A DNA stretch of 64,000 nt, from NCBI RefSeq assembly GCF_024586455.1, contig NC_065920.1:49249824-49313823 (forward strand), written 5' to 3'. The stretch is from Bactrocera neohumeralis. Lineage: Eukaryota; Arthropoda; Insecta; Diptera; Tephritidae. Shown in pieces: positions 34,957 to 44,514 of the stretch. The notes beneath the pieces are model-generated. The model saw only the letters and a list, made by a program, of their open reading frames with translations. It was not told the DNA's origin and searched no databases. Numbering within the stretch: the first letter of the stretch is position 1; each line of letters starts with the position of its first letter. The position numbers and the translations under genes are program-made.

Positions 34957-36099
34957 TCATCGTTTTAGTGGTATATCTTCGAAAAGAACAGCTTTCTCTT
35001 CTGCATATGTAAGAAAACTACTACCGTACACACGCATTAAATGCATTAATGTCTCCACATCAGCTTCAGCGCAATGCACATTTTTCGGTGTTTTCTTAAA
35101 AAATCGTTTATACATATTTTCCAATTTATAAACCCCTTTGGGTGGGTATTTCTCAAGCTTAACATTTGCAAAGAGTGATCGTTTTGATTTAAAAGAACTA
35201 TTCAAACTCTTTGAGATAGCGGAATGCGAGCGTTTTACACCTGTAACGATGGGTCGTCTAGGTGTTGTTTCGTTACGTGCTCGCCAGTCTATTTTTGTGT
35301 CAGCATCAAGTTGCTCTAAAAGTGTCGCTCTTGAATCCACAAGAGTCTCTTTGACGTCATCAGAATTAGATGTTATTACAGATTGCTCTTTATCATTACA
35401 ACAAATACTGGATTCAGTTGTGTCGGTAGGTGAAGAAACGAATTGCAGTTGTTGATCCAAAACACGAAATGCAAGCAAAGAGTCCACACAGAGGGTCTCG
35501 CATGGCAGGCTCTATAGAGCAATAAAAGAAAACTTTTAAATATTGAAAAAAATAAGAAAAATTAAATTTTCCATACTAAATTTAACTTTTGGAACGTCTG
35601 TTTGACTATCGGAAAATCAAACGTATCACCATTGTGCGCGACCAAACATACTGGTTGTGGCATGTGCTTAAGGAAGTTTGTTATAATACCAGCAGCATTT
35701 TCATCGAAATGTGATTCCTTTTCAAGACTATAATTACTCAATCCTGTAAGTAGTATTCCGAAATATAATGAGTAATATGTATACATTTATATTAAGGATA
35801 TCTGAAACATTTTCCATACCAGTAATTTCCTCAGCCTTTGGGTGTATAAGTCGCCTTGGGTTGAATAGCATTGTAAGCTTATGCAAATGCCGCGGTCGTT
35901 CGAGCTCGAATGTTACATTGTCAATTTCTTCAAATTTTAGTGCCGCTGTTTCCAATTCACTAGTTGAAAAACCATACATGCATAATTCTGTAATAGCGAT
36001 TTTAGAAAAATGATACGGCAAATCATTTGTTTCCAAATCAAGCACCACAAAAGATGCTATTCGAGAGCCATCAGTAAGTTCTTTTTGTGTTGATGACAT
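34957..36099 (-). CDS. TREX-type 3'-5' exonuclease with long insert (gene 3)
   Basis: Minus-strand exons 36099-35820, 35743-35577 and 35511-34957 give 333 residues; introns are short (76 and 65 bases) with GT-AG ends. DEDDh residues are all present: D21/E23 (VVLDLETND), D136 (AHNGDTFDFP) and H295/D300 (HCAEADVETL), with CVDSLLAFR at 157-165. The family trims 3' ends of DNA; the fly representative I know is CG3165. Between VDSLLAFR and KYPPKGVYKLENMY lies an insert of about 100 residues, Ser/Asp-rich, ending in the conserved block 215-243. It has no transmembrane tail like that of mammalian TREX1. It starts 632 bases from the divergent Myb/SANT gene, so the two may share an upstream region. 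This copy is the most complete and likely the ancestral form. Confidence 0.93.
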
Positions 36100-36731
36100 A
36101 TGTAATTAATTTGATCTGTTAAAATATTAAAATTATATTCTTTGACTGGTCGTCACGAGCAGTGTTTTGTACTTCCAATGCACCCTTTGATGCGGTTATG
36201 CTGATGTTTTTGTTTATGCAGTTTAAATAGCCAAATATGCTCGATTATTTCAACATCGATTCTAATATTTTTACGTATCTTATTGGTGAATGAGAAATGT
36301 AAAAGAATAAGGCTTATTATAGATAAATTAAATTTATATTAATATGAATTAAGAATTTTGCTTGCGAAATTATTTAGTATGAGAAGAAAGTATCAAATAA
36401 ATATTGTTACAAATTAAAATATGAAAAGTGACAAGCGCCCTTAATCGATAAAGATGTGTTTGTTATCGGAAGTGTTTGAGTTTTTCATATATGTACATTA
36501 TTTGTGGTATTTTCTTATTATTATCAGAAAGTTTGATAGGATTTGTCTGTGTTTTTATTTACTCTGGTAGTTATTGAAGTATTAATTTAGTTTAATATTT
36601 GTGGTAAAACTATAATGTAGTCCACTTGCGAATACTCTCATTACTTTGTCTTTTTCAGAACACTTTAAAGGACAACTTTGGGATTTTTATTAGACCAAAT
36701 CAAACACGGAGTTAAAAAAGAAACTCACATA
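36100..36731. promoter_or_regulatory. Shared upstream region of divergent genes
   Basis: 632 bases between the TREX-like gene 3 start (minus) and the Myb/SANT gene start (plus). No transposon was recognised here. The arrangement suggests a bidirectional promoter, but no TATA box, Inr or motif is firm. Confidence 0.4.
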
Positions 36732-37580
36732 ATGGCACATAGCGAAACTAAATTTCAAAGTGATTATACATATACACAATTTAAAAGCTAGATCTAAATT
36801 TAAAAGAGAGTAATTTATACTTTTCAAGGTTTTAAGTGGACCAAAAACCCAACGTTGTTGCTTATTTCTTTGATAAACAAAAATTACCACCAGTTACAAA
36901 GTGGCGTAAAGAAATTTACTTTCCAACAAATTGCACAGGAGATTAACAATCGACTTGGGACATGTTTGGCTTATGATCAAGTTGAATCAAAATGGAAAGG
37001 GCTGAAGAGAACATACATAAAGATGAAAGATTCAGAAGCAAAATTAAGTTGGGAGTTTTATGACCAAATTCACGAATTTCTTAAAGATGATATGGAGATA
37101 AACCCTTCAGTTACTGCAAATTCTGATGATGTTTTTACTACGGGCTGTGAAACAGAGTTTGATTTCGTTGAATACACGATAGAGCCGGAGAGTTCAACTT
37201 TTCGACAAACCCGTAAAAGACATCGAAGTGATAGTGATGACAAGTATAGTAGTGCGGAGGATGTTAAAGCTAGAGTTCGTAACATCAGTCAAATTAGTAT
37301 TGAAAGCCGAAAAGGTAAGGTAATTCGAAATAAATACGATAAAGAAGACAGCGACGCAAGATCAAGACCTAGAATTGCTGATAATGATCGGTATAGTAAA
37401 GAATACGGAAGTCGACGAATAAGTGATGATGATCGAAATTATTACAAATGCAGAGGATGTCAAAGATCTCATAGTTGCTGCGAAAGCGTAGAGGATGCAA
37501 GGGAAAGACGACATCAAGAAAAGATGAAAATGGCAAGAAAGTTTCTAGCAATTTTCGAAAAAATGGTAGATAGAATGTAA
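36732..37580 (+). CDS. Myb/SANT-like DNA-binding protein of Harbinger origin
   Basis: Exon 1 is 36732-36759 and exon 2 is 36829-37580, joined by a 69-base GT-AG intron, giving 259 residues starting MAHSETKFQSFKWTKNPTLL. Residues about 10-90 form a trihelical Myb/SANT-like (MADF-like) domain: the first Trp at W13, FTFQQIAQEINNRLG, then VESKWKGLKRTYIKMKD. The middle is acidic and Ser-rich, then Arg/Asp-rich, with a Cys cluster (CRGCQRSHSCC) and a C-terminal helix (HQEKMKMARKFLAIFEKMVDRM). PIF/Harbinger transposons encode such a protein beside the transposase, where it binds DNA and brings the transposase to the nucleus; NAIF1 is the vertebrate domesticated case. The convergent neighbour is the transposase-derived gene, ending 62 bases away. 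Start and intron are my choice; a longer first exon cannot be excluded. Confidence 0.85.
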
Positions 37581-37642
37581 TCAAAGTAATCACATACACT
37601 TTTTAATTGTAGAATAATTGTATACTATTTTTAAGTTAATTT

Positions 37643-39068
37643 TTATTCATATAATAAATTCATTAGTAAGTCTCTTTTACAAGTTACTGCTTCCGTTTCA
37701 TACTTGTTTCTGTGCGATACATTTTCATACTCATCAACTTGATATTCTATGCCTTCTTCTGAAATATCGCTGTTTTTCAGACAGATATTATGCAAAATGC
37801 AACAAACGGCAATGAATTTTTTTATTGTAGAAGACGTTAGGCTATCTATGTAGTGAAGCCGTTGAAATCGTTCTTTGAGTAGAACGAAAGAACGATTAAT
37901 GTCTCCGAGGCATTCGGAGTGCATTGTGTTGAAAAATGTTTGCCCATCGGTCAATTCGACACCTTCATTTTCTTGATACGGAGTTATTAACCAAGTCCTT
38001 GGCTGATAAGCGCTATCACCTAATAAATGCTGATCCTTAGTTATTTTATACGTACCTACAATATAAATAAAATGTACATAATTAAGTTTTATTCGATATT
38101 TGGGTAAAAATAAAACCTGAGTTTATTTGGTACTCCAATTCAGATTTTTCCATTAATGAAGCAATATCCAAAGAACCACACTCGCCCACATAGTAATATA
38201 TAAATTCCATTTTTTCATTTGAGGCTGCTTGTAGCGGAATAGAGTGAGTTCGATCTTTATTTTTATATGAATTCTTAGAAGTAAGTGGGGCTCTGGTTTT
38301 AATAAGACAACTGCCTATACATCCTATAACGCCTAAAAGAAAATTTAACTCTTAATTTAAATATATTGTATATACCATACATATATATTTAACTGATTTT
38401 ATACTCGTACCTTGTAAATTGTAAATATCACAGTAATGTTTGGAAGTATTTTCAGCTTCTTTTCGATTTGGCCACTTAATTATATGTGTATCTTCATTCA
38501 ATTTAAGTATGGCATTGCACACGTTGGAAACAATTCTCCATGACGTTGATGTACAAACATTAAATTTGTCTGATATTGATCTGAAAAAGATTGATATTTA
38601 TATATAAACCTTGCAATTTTGTTCAATTTATTCGATATACCGTAATGCTTCGTTATTCCCTAAATAACACAGAGTCATTAATACCTGCTTATCTAGTTTA
38701 AGGGCATTTCGTCCCGGCCCATATTTTTTATACAAGAATGGATAAATATCCTTGCAGATTATTTCAAATACTTCAGGTTCTACACGAAAGTGCTCTTTAA
38801 AGCTTTTATCGGGCATTTTTGGTACTATATGCTCTACATAATTTTTATTTGTTTTCACTTGGCCATTGACCGCTACAGAATCCTCATGATTGCTGCTAGG
38901 AACATGTTCGGAACTGTGACCAGGTAAATTAGCAACTGCAGAACCAACATAGTTTCTACATTTTTTAAAAGGTGTTTTAATCACTCTAATATCATTATCA
39001 CTTTCTTCTTCTTCACTATCATTAAAAAGTAAATCAAATACTTCTTTTAACAAAACGAGCTTCTCCAT
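37643..39068 (-). CDS. PIF/Harbinger transposase-derived protein, catalytically altered
   Basis: Four minus-strand exons, 39068-38641, 38580-38411, 38332-38117 and 38055-37643, with GT-AG introns of 60, 78 and 61 bases, keep one frame for 408 residues (HARBI1 is about 350). The N-terminal region has an acidic run and, before the exon 1 end, KEHFRVEPEVFEIICKDIYP and KLDKQVLMTLCYLG, typical of the family. Exon 2 gives the helix-turn-helix part (ISDKFNVCTSTSWRIV). The DDE core is recognisable but changed: D1 is G206 (GVIGCIGSC for the usual AIDG), D2 aligns with I256 (GSLDIAS, with D255 one residue early), and the last acid is N325 (INRSFVLLK for IERxFGxLK). LLGDSAYQPRTWLITPY is kept. An intact spliced frame with a dead site points to domestication, like the fly DPLG genes. 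Its partner is probably the Myb/SANT gene next door. Confidence 0.85.
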
Positions 39069-39569
39069 AACTAGCAAAATATAAACAAATTTTATTCTGA
39101 GAAAAACATATACCAGAGAACGTATTTTGATTTGTATGAGCAGAGAACGTGAAATTGTATACGTTCTCTGATATGAGACCATACAGCATTGCCAACATCA
39201 ACAGTGCTTGGCCATAATAAAAGTGTAAAGAATTCATTGCTAATTTGTCGTTCACGTTACAAATATAAATCATATTGTTAAAGTTGTAAATAAGGTTTTT
39301 TTTATTATAAAATAAATCAATTTTTTAGTAATCTTTTTTTTTTGTATTAATTTTTCATGGCCTACTACTGTCAAATTGTCAATAATAAATTCGCCGTAAA
39401 ATCCGAAAACAACAAAGTATGCAAATGCTATCAAAACATTAAATAGCTTCTGTCAATTAAATTTAAAAATTTTGTTCGTTCCCAAAGTGAATTAAGGCGA
39501 AACAAGCTTGTGTGTTTCATATATAAATGTAAATTTTATGTAAAAGTCGACAGTTTAATCATCGAAGCA
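39069..39569. promoter_or_regulatory. Shared upstream region of Harbinger-derived gene and gamma-tubulin
   Basis: 501 bases separate the two divergent start codons. It holds the inverted-repeat motif cluster listed separately. No TATA box is convincing. Confidence 0.45.
39114..39170. promoter_or_regulatory. Cluster of three CAGAGAACGT motifs, two direct and one inverted
   Basis: Arms CAGAGAACGTAT (39114-39125) and ATACGTTCTCTG (39159-39170) are perfect 12-base inverted repeats. A third copy, CAGAGAACGT, lies between them at 39141-39150. The cluster is 46 bases upstream of the minus-strand start of the Harbinger-derived gene. It could be a dimer binding site or hairpin; the binder is unknown. 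Confidence 0.5.
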
Positions 39570-41254
39570 ATGCCGAGCGAGATAATTACATTGCAATTGG
39601 GCCAATGCGGCAATCAAAGTGTGTATCGGATATGTATATGTTAAGGCTGCTCCTGGTTCTGGCGCAATTATACTTATATTATTATATACAAGTGCATATT
39701 TCTTCATGTGTCATAATTTTTATGTTGTTTACCTGTAGTTGGTTTTGAGTTTTGGAAGCGTCTATGCCTCGAACACGGCATATCACCAAGTGGTGTGTTG
39801 GAAGATTTTGCTACCGATGGTGTAGATCGCAAAGATGTTTTCTTCTACCAGGCGGATGATGATCATTATATACCCCGGGCTGTGTTATTGGATTTGGAAC
39901 CACGCGTCATTCATTCTATAATGAGTTCACCATACGCAAAGGTTTCGCCATATATTTATCTATAAGCTCGCAATTGTTTACAATGTATTACATTAATTCT
40001 AGCTTTATAATCCGGAGAATGTTTATTTATCGAAGCATGGCGGTGGCGCTGGCAATAACTGGGCTTCCGGTTATAGTCAAGGTGAAAAGCTGCAAGAGGA
40101 GGTTTTTGATATCATCGATCGGGAAGCAGATGGTAGCGATTCTTTGGAGGGTTTTGTGCTCTGTCACTCAATAGCTGGTGGCACTGGTTCCGGTATGGGT
40201 TCTTACATTATGGAACGTTTATCAGATCGTTTTCCAAAAAAGCTGATACAAACATACAGTGTTTTTCCAAATCAGGACGAGATCAGTGATGTTGTCGTAC
40301 AGCCATATAACTCGTTGTTGACACTGCGTCGGCTAACTAGCTGTGCGGATTGTGTTGTAGTACTCGATAATACGGCACTAAATCGCATTGCTACTGACCG
40401 ACTACATATACAAAATCCTAGCTTCACACAAATTAACACTTTAGTTTCGACTATTATGTCTGTCAGCACCACAACACTACGTTATCCTTCCTATATGAAT
40501 AATAATCTGATTGGTTTGACAGCACCTTTGATACCAACACCCCAATTGCATTTCTTAATGACGGGATATACGCCATTGACGACAGATAATGATGTAAGGC
40601 TATAATGTAAATGTAATGAAAACAAAAAATAATGAAAATGTTTTTCAGCAAACGGTTAATGTACGCAAAACGACAGTGTTGGATGTTATGCGTCGCCTAT
40701 TACAACCAAAAAATATGATGGTATCTACGGGACCTGACAAAACCAACCATCATTGTTATATTTCCATTTTGAATATAATACAAGTAAGTTACTAATTTAC
40801 ATGTAGATAGAACTATTTTAATCGAATTTGTTAATTATAATTTTGTATTGGCGTTTAGGGAGAAGTAGACCCTACTCAGGTGCATAAATCACTACAACGT
40901 ATTCGAGAGCGCAAATTAGCACAGTTTATTCCTTGGGGACCTGCGAGCATACAAGTAGCGCTATCACGTTCATCACCATACGTGCAGAGTAGTCATCGGG
41001 TTTCAGGCCTGATGCTTGCTAACCATACCAGTATTTGTTCGCTTTTTGAACGTGCGCTTGGACAATATGATAAACTTAAAAAACGTGGTGCCTTTCTTGA
41101 TCAATTTAGACGTGAAGATATATTCAAGGATGATTTGTCTGAATTAGACGACTCACGCGATGTTGTCGATTGTTTGGTACAGGAATATGAAGCCGCCACT
41201 CAATCAAATTACTTGCAGTGGTCGGCGAAGAAAGGTCAAGAAGAAGCCCATTAA
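39570..41254 (+). CDS. gammaTub23C: gamma-tubulin (gammaTub23C-type)
   Basis: Five exons, 39570-39618, 39739-39941, 40003-40593, 40649-40783 and 40859-41254, join through GT-AG introns into 457 residues. The N-terminus MPSEIITLQLGQCGNQIGFE and DGVDRKDVFFYQADDDHYIP are diagnostic for gamma rather than alpha or beta tubulin. The GTP-binding T4 loop GGTGSGMGSYIMERL is in exon 3, with SVFPNQDEISDVVVQPYNS following. The protein nucleates microtubules as part of the gamma-tubulin small and ring complexes at the centrosome and elsewhere. Drosophila has two paralogues, 23C (somatic) and 37C (ovarian); the 23C assignment rests on overall sequence and on the neighbouring TREX-like gene, since the fly genes CG3157 (gammaTub23C) and CG3165 have nearby gene numbers. 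The stop is followed within 8 bases by a G run. Confidence 0.95.
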
Positions 41255-42232
41255 TTTTGTAGGGGGGGGGGGAAAAGTCATATATGCATATCTAAATATG
41301 TAACAGAAATATATATACTATTCTGCCTCATGTTGCCATAAAAAGTTTTCGAAGCAAGTGCAAAGAATTTAATTTAATCCTTTCACATTCATTTTTACTA
41401 ATTACATTGAACTCTTTCGAGTTTCATTTTTATATTTTTGCATCTCATTTTGGGAGTACTCACTAATACATACATTTCTAAAATGTAGTTATATGAATAT
41501 AAAGCAACATTGTTAAATTACTGCATAGATTAGTAATGTTACTCACGTTTAATTTAATGTATTCAAAGAATTCTTGAAAACAAGTTCATCTTAAAAATTC
41601 AATTTTCGGGAATAAGTGCGCTCTAAATTGAGTTTTTTAATTATTTTCTGACAATATTTGATCGTTTTATTATATGATTGTGTGTTTTACTAAATGTCAA
41701 TCAAAAATGTAAATGTTCTTTTTGCCAGTAATAAAAATGTTCTGTAAAAAATTTTGTTTAACTGCATTTAATTTTCTTACCGATATCTTTAAAACTCGTG
41801 AAACTAGTTCGCATATATTAAGATAGACGGACAGGCATCGCTTGACTCACCTGTTGCGCTGATAATTTACATAAATATTTTATTGGGTCTGCAACGTTTT
41901 CTTCCGGGCGTTTGTGGCGAAATTAATATGCCGTGTTCAGTGTATAAAAACAAACTTACCATAACTGCAAATTCTTTAGCAGACAATTTAAATTTAAATC
42001 AATATTACATTGCTATAAAAATTCTAATTTTTATTATGCAAATTATTTAAATTTTATGAATTCGAGTGTAAGGAAAAGAACGAAGAAATAAATGTGCAGT
42101 CATAAAAAAAAATAATTTTACATTCAATACATATTACGTGTACACTTACTATTTTAAAAGTAATACTTCACTTACATACAAAACAATAAAGAAAAATGTT
42201 GATTTGCACAACAACAAAGTATTTTGTATTTC
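41255..42232. other. 3' UTR and intergenic region between convergent genes
   Basis: Contains a run of about 11 G at 41262-41272 just after the gamma-tubulin stop, several AATAAA-like signals, and AT-rich sequence up to the end of the MADF-BESS gene. No repeat family recognised. Confidence 0.5.
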
Positions 42233-43171
42233 CTACGGTAAACTCTCTATTTCGGCAATGGCGAAAAGTTTTGCCATTTCAACTTTTATGTTTACTTGTT
42301 GGCGCAACGGTAGAGTTCGGAATGTATGTGCATAGCTGCTAAACAAATGGTCCACTGCATCGCTTCCCCCGCTCACAATTTGAGCTTGACATTGCCGCTT
42401 TTCTTCGAAGTGATTCGACATCAAGTCAGCGTAATTTGATTTAGTGCCAGAATCTGTACCGTCCTTTGTTGCCATGCCGTTTGTGGTGGAAATTTCAAGG
42501 CAGTTTTCAGGTGATATATTAAAGCTTTCTACTTTTGCATTGTGTACCAATGGCGTACTTTCTTCAATTGGTTGAGCTTCTTTCTTGTACGGCTTTTCAT
42601 GACGCCGTTTTGTAGTTAGAGCATTCAAAGTGGAACGAATTTTATTTGAACTTTTCTTTTTCACCCTCTCCATTTTGGCCTTTTTATTGTTCCGTACGTC
42701 ATTATCATAACTAGTCGCACGTTTCATGGGTGGCGATGGGGCGCTGCTTTCGGGTTTTACATGTACATGGGACAGTGAACGTCGAGCTAAGGTTTCATCT
42801 AAGAATGTTAAGTATCGAACTTTCAAATAGCGATTATTGAGAGCTTCCTGTTCGGCGGTGTCCTTAACTTTATTCAGTTGATTTTTGTACTTAACGTAGG
42901 AGTCTCGTAAATTCTTCCATCTTGCCTTAACTTTAATAGCTGAAAATAAATAAAAAGTTGATATGTACATTAATAGACTTTAACTTCCCGCGTAAGTTTA
43001 TGGCATCATTTTGGACTAGAGCTCTTACTTACGCGACATTTTTAATTCCTCTCCAATTTTCCTCCATGTTTGCTCCTTGGCGTTTAGGTTTTTGTATTCT
43101 TTATGTTGGTCATCATAAAGGTAGGGATGCGTCTGCACTTTACAAATTAACTGTTCACTAAATTCATCCAT
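42233..43171 (-). CDS. MADF-BESS domain transcription regulator (Adf1-like)
   Basis: Exons 43171-43033 and 42939-42233 on the minus strand join (GTAAGT donor, TTTCAG acceptor, 93-base intron) into 281 residues. Residues about 8-95 are a MADF domain: LICKVQTHPYLYDDQHKEYK, then KEQTWRKIGEELKMSPIKVK and ARWKNLRDSYVKYKN, with the spaced Trp residues of this Myb-related DNA-binding fold. The middle is basic and Ser-rich (a probable nuclear localisation signal, NNKKAKMERVKKKS). Residues about 240-281 are a BESS motif: DAVDHLFSSYAHTFRTLP, ending KVEMAKLFAIAEIE, which mediates self or partner contacts. MADF-BESS proteins form a large family in flies, so the exact orthologue cannot be named. It is convergent with gamma-tubulin. 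Confidence 0.92.
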
Positions 43172-43788
43172 ATTTAGGACAAATTTCAAGTATTAATAAA
43201 AATAAATTCAAGCTATACTAAATACAAAGCGACAAACAAAATACCGCGGCGAAATGAATGACGTCGTTGCCATATCCTAGACAACATATATTTGTATATT
43301 ATAAGGTGTTCTCATTTAGTATTATTAGCAAAATAAAGAGGCAAAAAACAAATGGATGCCTTCGAATTCGCCTCATTTTGTAAAAATTCACAAATTAATA
43401 TAAAATAAATGTAAAATGGTCTGTAGCAGTATTAGTGATAGTATAGAAACATAAATATACAATGTTTAGCTATTTGTATACAAATTTTAATAACAAATAT
43501 AACGCATTTCAATAAGCAGTCTCTCGTCATTCTTTGAGACATTTTGAGGTAAAGTCTCAATATGTGACTAGTTACTATTCACTACCCAGTCTGTACTCCT
43601 TAGTCACAAAATATTGCTTAAAATTTGTGACCTGATAGTTAGCAGGTAACAAAATTCAAAAAGTTCTGGTTTGTCATTTTGAATATACTGACACTTCATT
43701 TATAGACATTACCATAGATATTAATCGACTGTCGTCTTTTTTTTGTAAGCAACTCAAATACGTAAAAGATAAAAAATCAATTTACAAA
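43172..43788. other. Upstream region of the MADF-BESS gene
   Basis: Non-coding 5' flank of the minus-strand gene. Nothing further identified. Confidence 0.4.
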
Positions 43789-44126
43789 GACAACATTTTA
43801 TATTTATACATATAAACATTATACATTTCTCTATTTATGACGCAGTTGTTGTGAAGCAGGGATAATCTTATCTCTAATTTGAACTCTCACGCAAAGTGAA
43901 GAAAGTTGTATGTGAATGCGGCTTTACAATCAGTTATTTTAAAAATACAACTGTTGTGTCAAATATGTCAAAAGATAAAAAAAGATCAATTTACAAAGAC
44001 AAGGTGAAATTTCACTTGGTTATATTTATATGTACATATAAACATTATACATTTCTTTATATACAATTTGAACTTTCTCTATTTATTGACGTTACGCATT
44101 TTGTTGTGAAAAATGCAGTTTGGATA
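43789..44126 (+). repeat. Diverged local tandem duplication
   Basis: CAATTTACAAAGACAA followed by ATATAAACATTATACATTTC occurs at about 43790-43832 and 43989-44057. Each copy is followed by a CTCTATTTAT-GAC-TTGTTGTGAA stretch. The unit is about 200 bases, with several indels between copies. Confidence 0.65.
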
Positions 44127-44462
44127 ATCTTACGACCGTATTTTTCAAAGATGCTGTTGGACGCAACGTTACGGTGAATGGCGATCGCTATCGTTCGATG
44201 CTAACAAACTCTCAAAAATGGAAGAACTGAACGGTTGACATTTTTCAAATGGCCATTTTGAGGGAAAACAACGGAGAACAATTCAAAGAAATGACCCGTA
44301 AGTTGGCGCACCAAGATCATGCGATTTAACGCCTTTAGTCACGTTAAAGTTTAAGAAATACAATATTGTGTTTTGAAATTAATTTGTCATTTATTTATTT
44401 ATTATGAAATTATAATGAACATTTTGCAAATTGATACGGAAGAGCTTTAAAAAATCACCCGA
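44127..44462 (+). mobile_element. mariner-superfamily relic of the 21692 type
   Basis: The plus strand encodes FFKDAVGRNVTVNGDRYRSM near 44135-44200, a central transposase motif, then jumps to decayed sequence (GTTGGCGCACCAAGATCATG, then GCGATTTAACGCCTTTAGTC) and ends with AAAAAATCACCCG. This is the inverted form of the terminus at 21692, so both belong to one family. Most of the catalytic region is deleted. Confidence 0.75.
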
Positions 44463-44514
44463 TAGTTGAAAATGGATAAAATCGGACTATAACGTTTCAA
44501 GATCCCATTTAACA

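Noticed and set aside
36690..36890. 66-codon minus-strand frame over the Myb/SANT start
   Set aside because: Overlaps the start and intron of the plus-strand gene and has no independent support.
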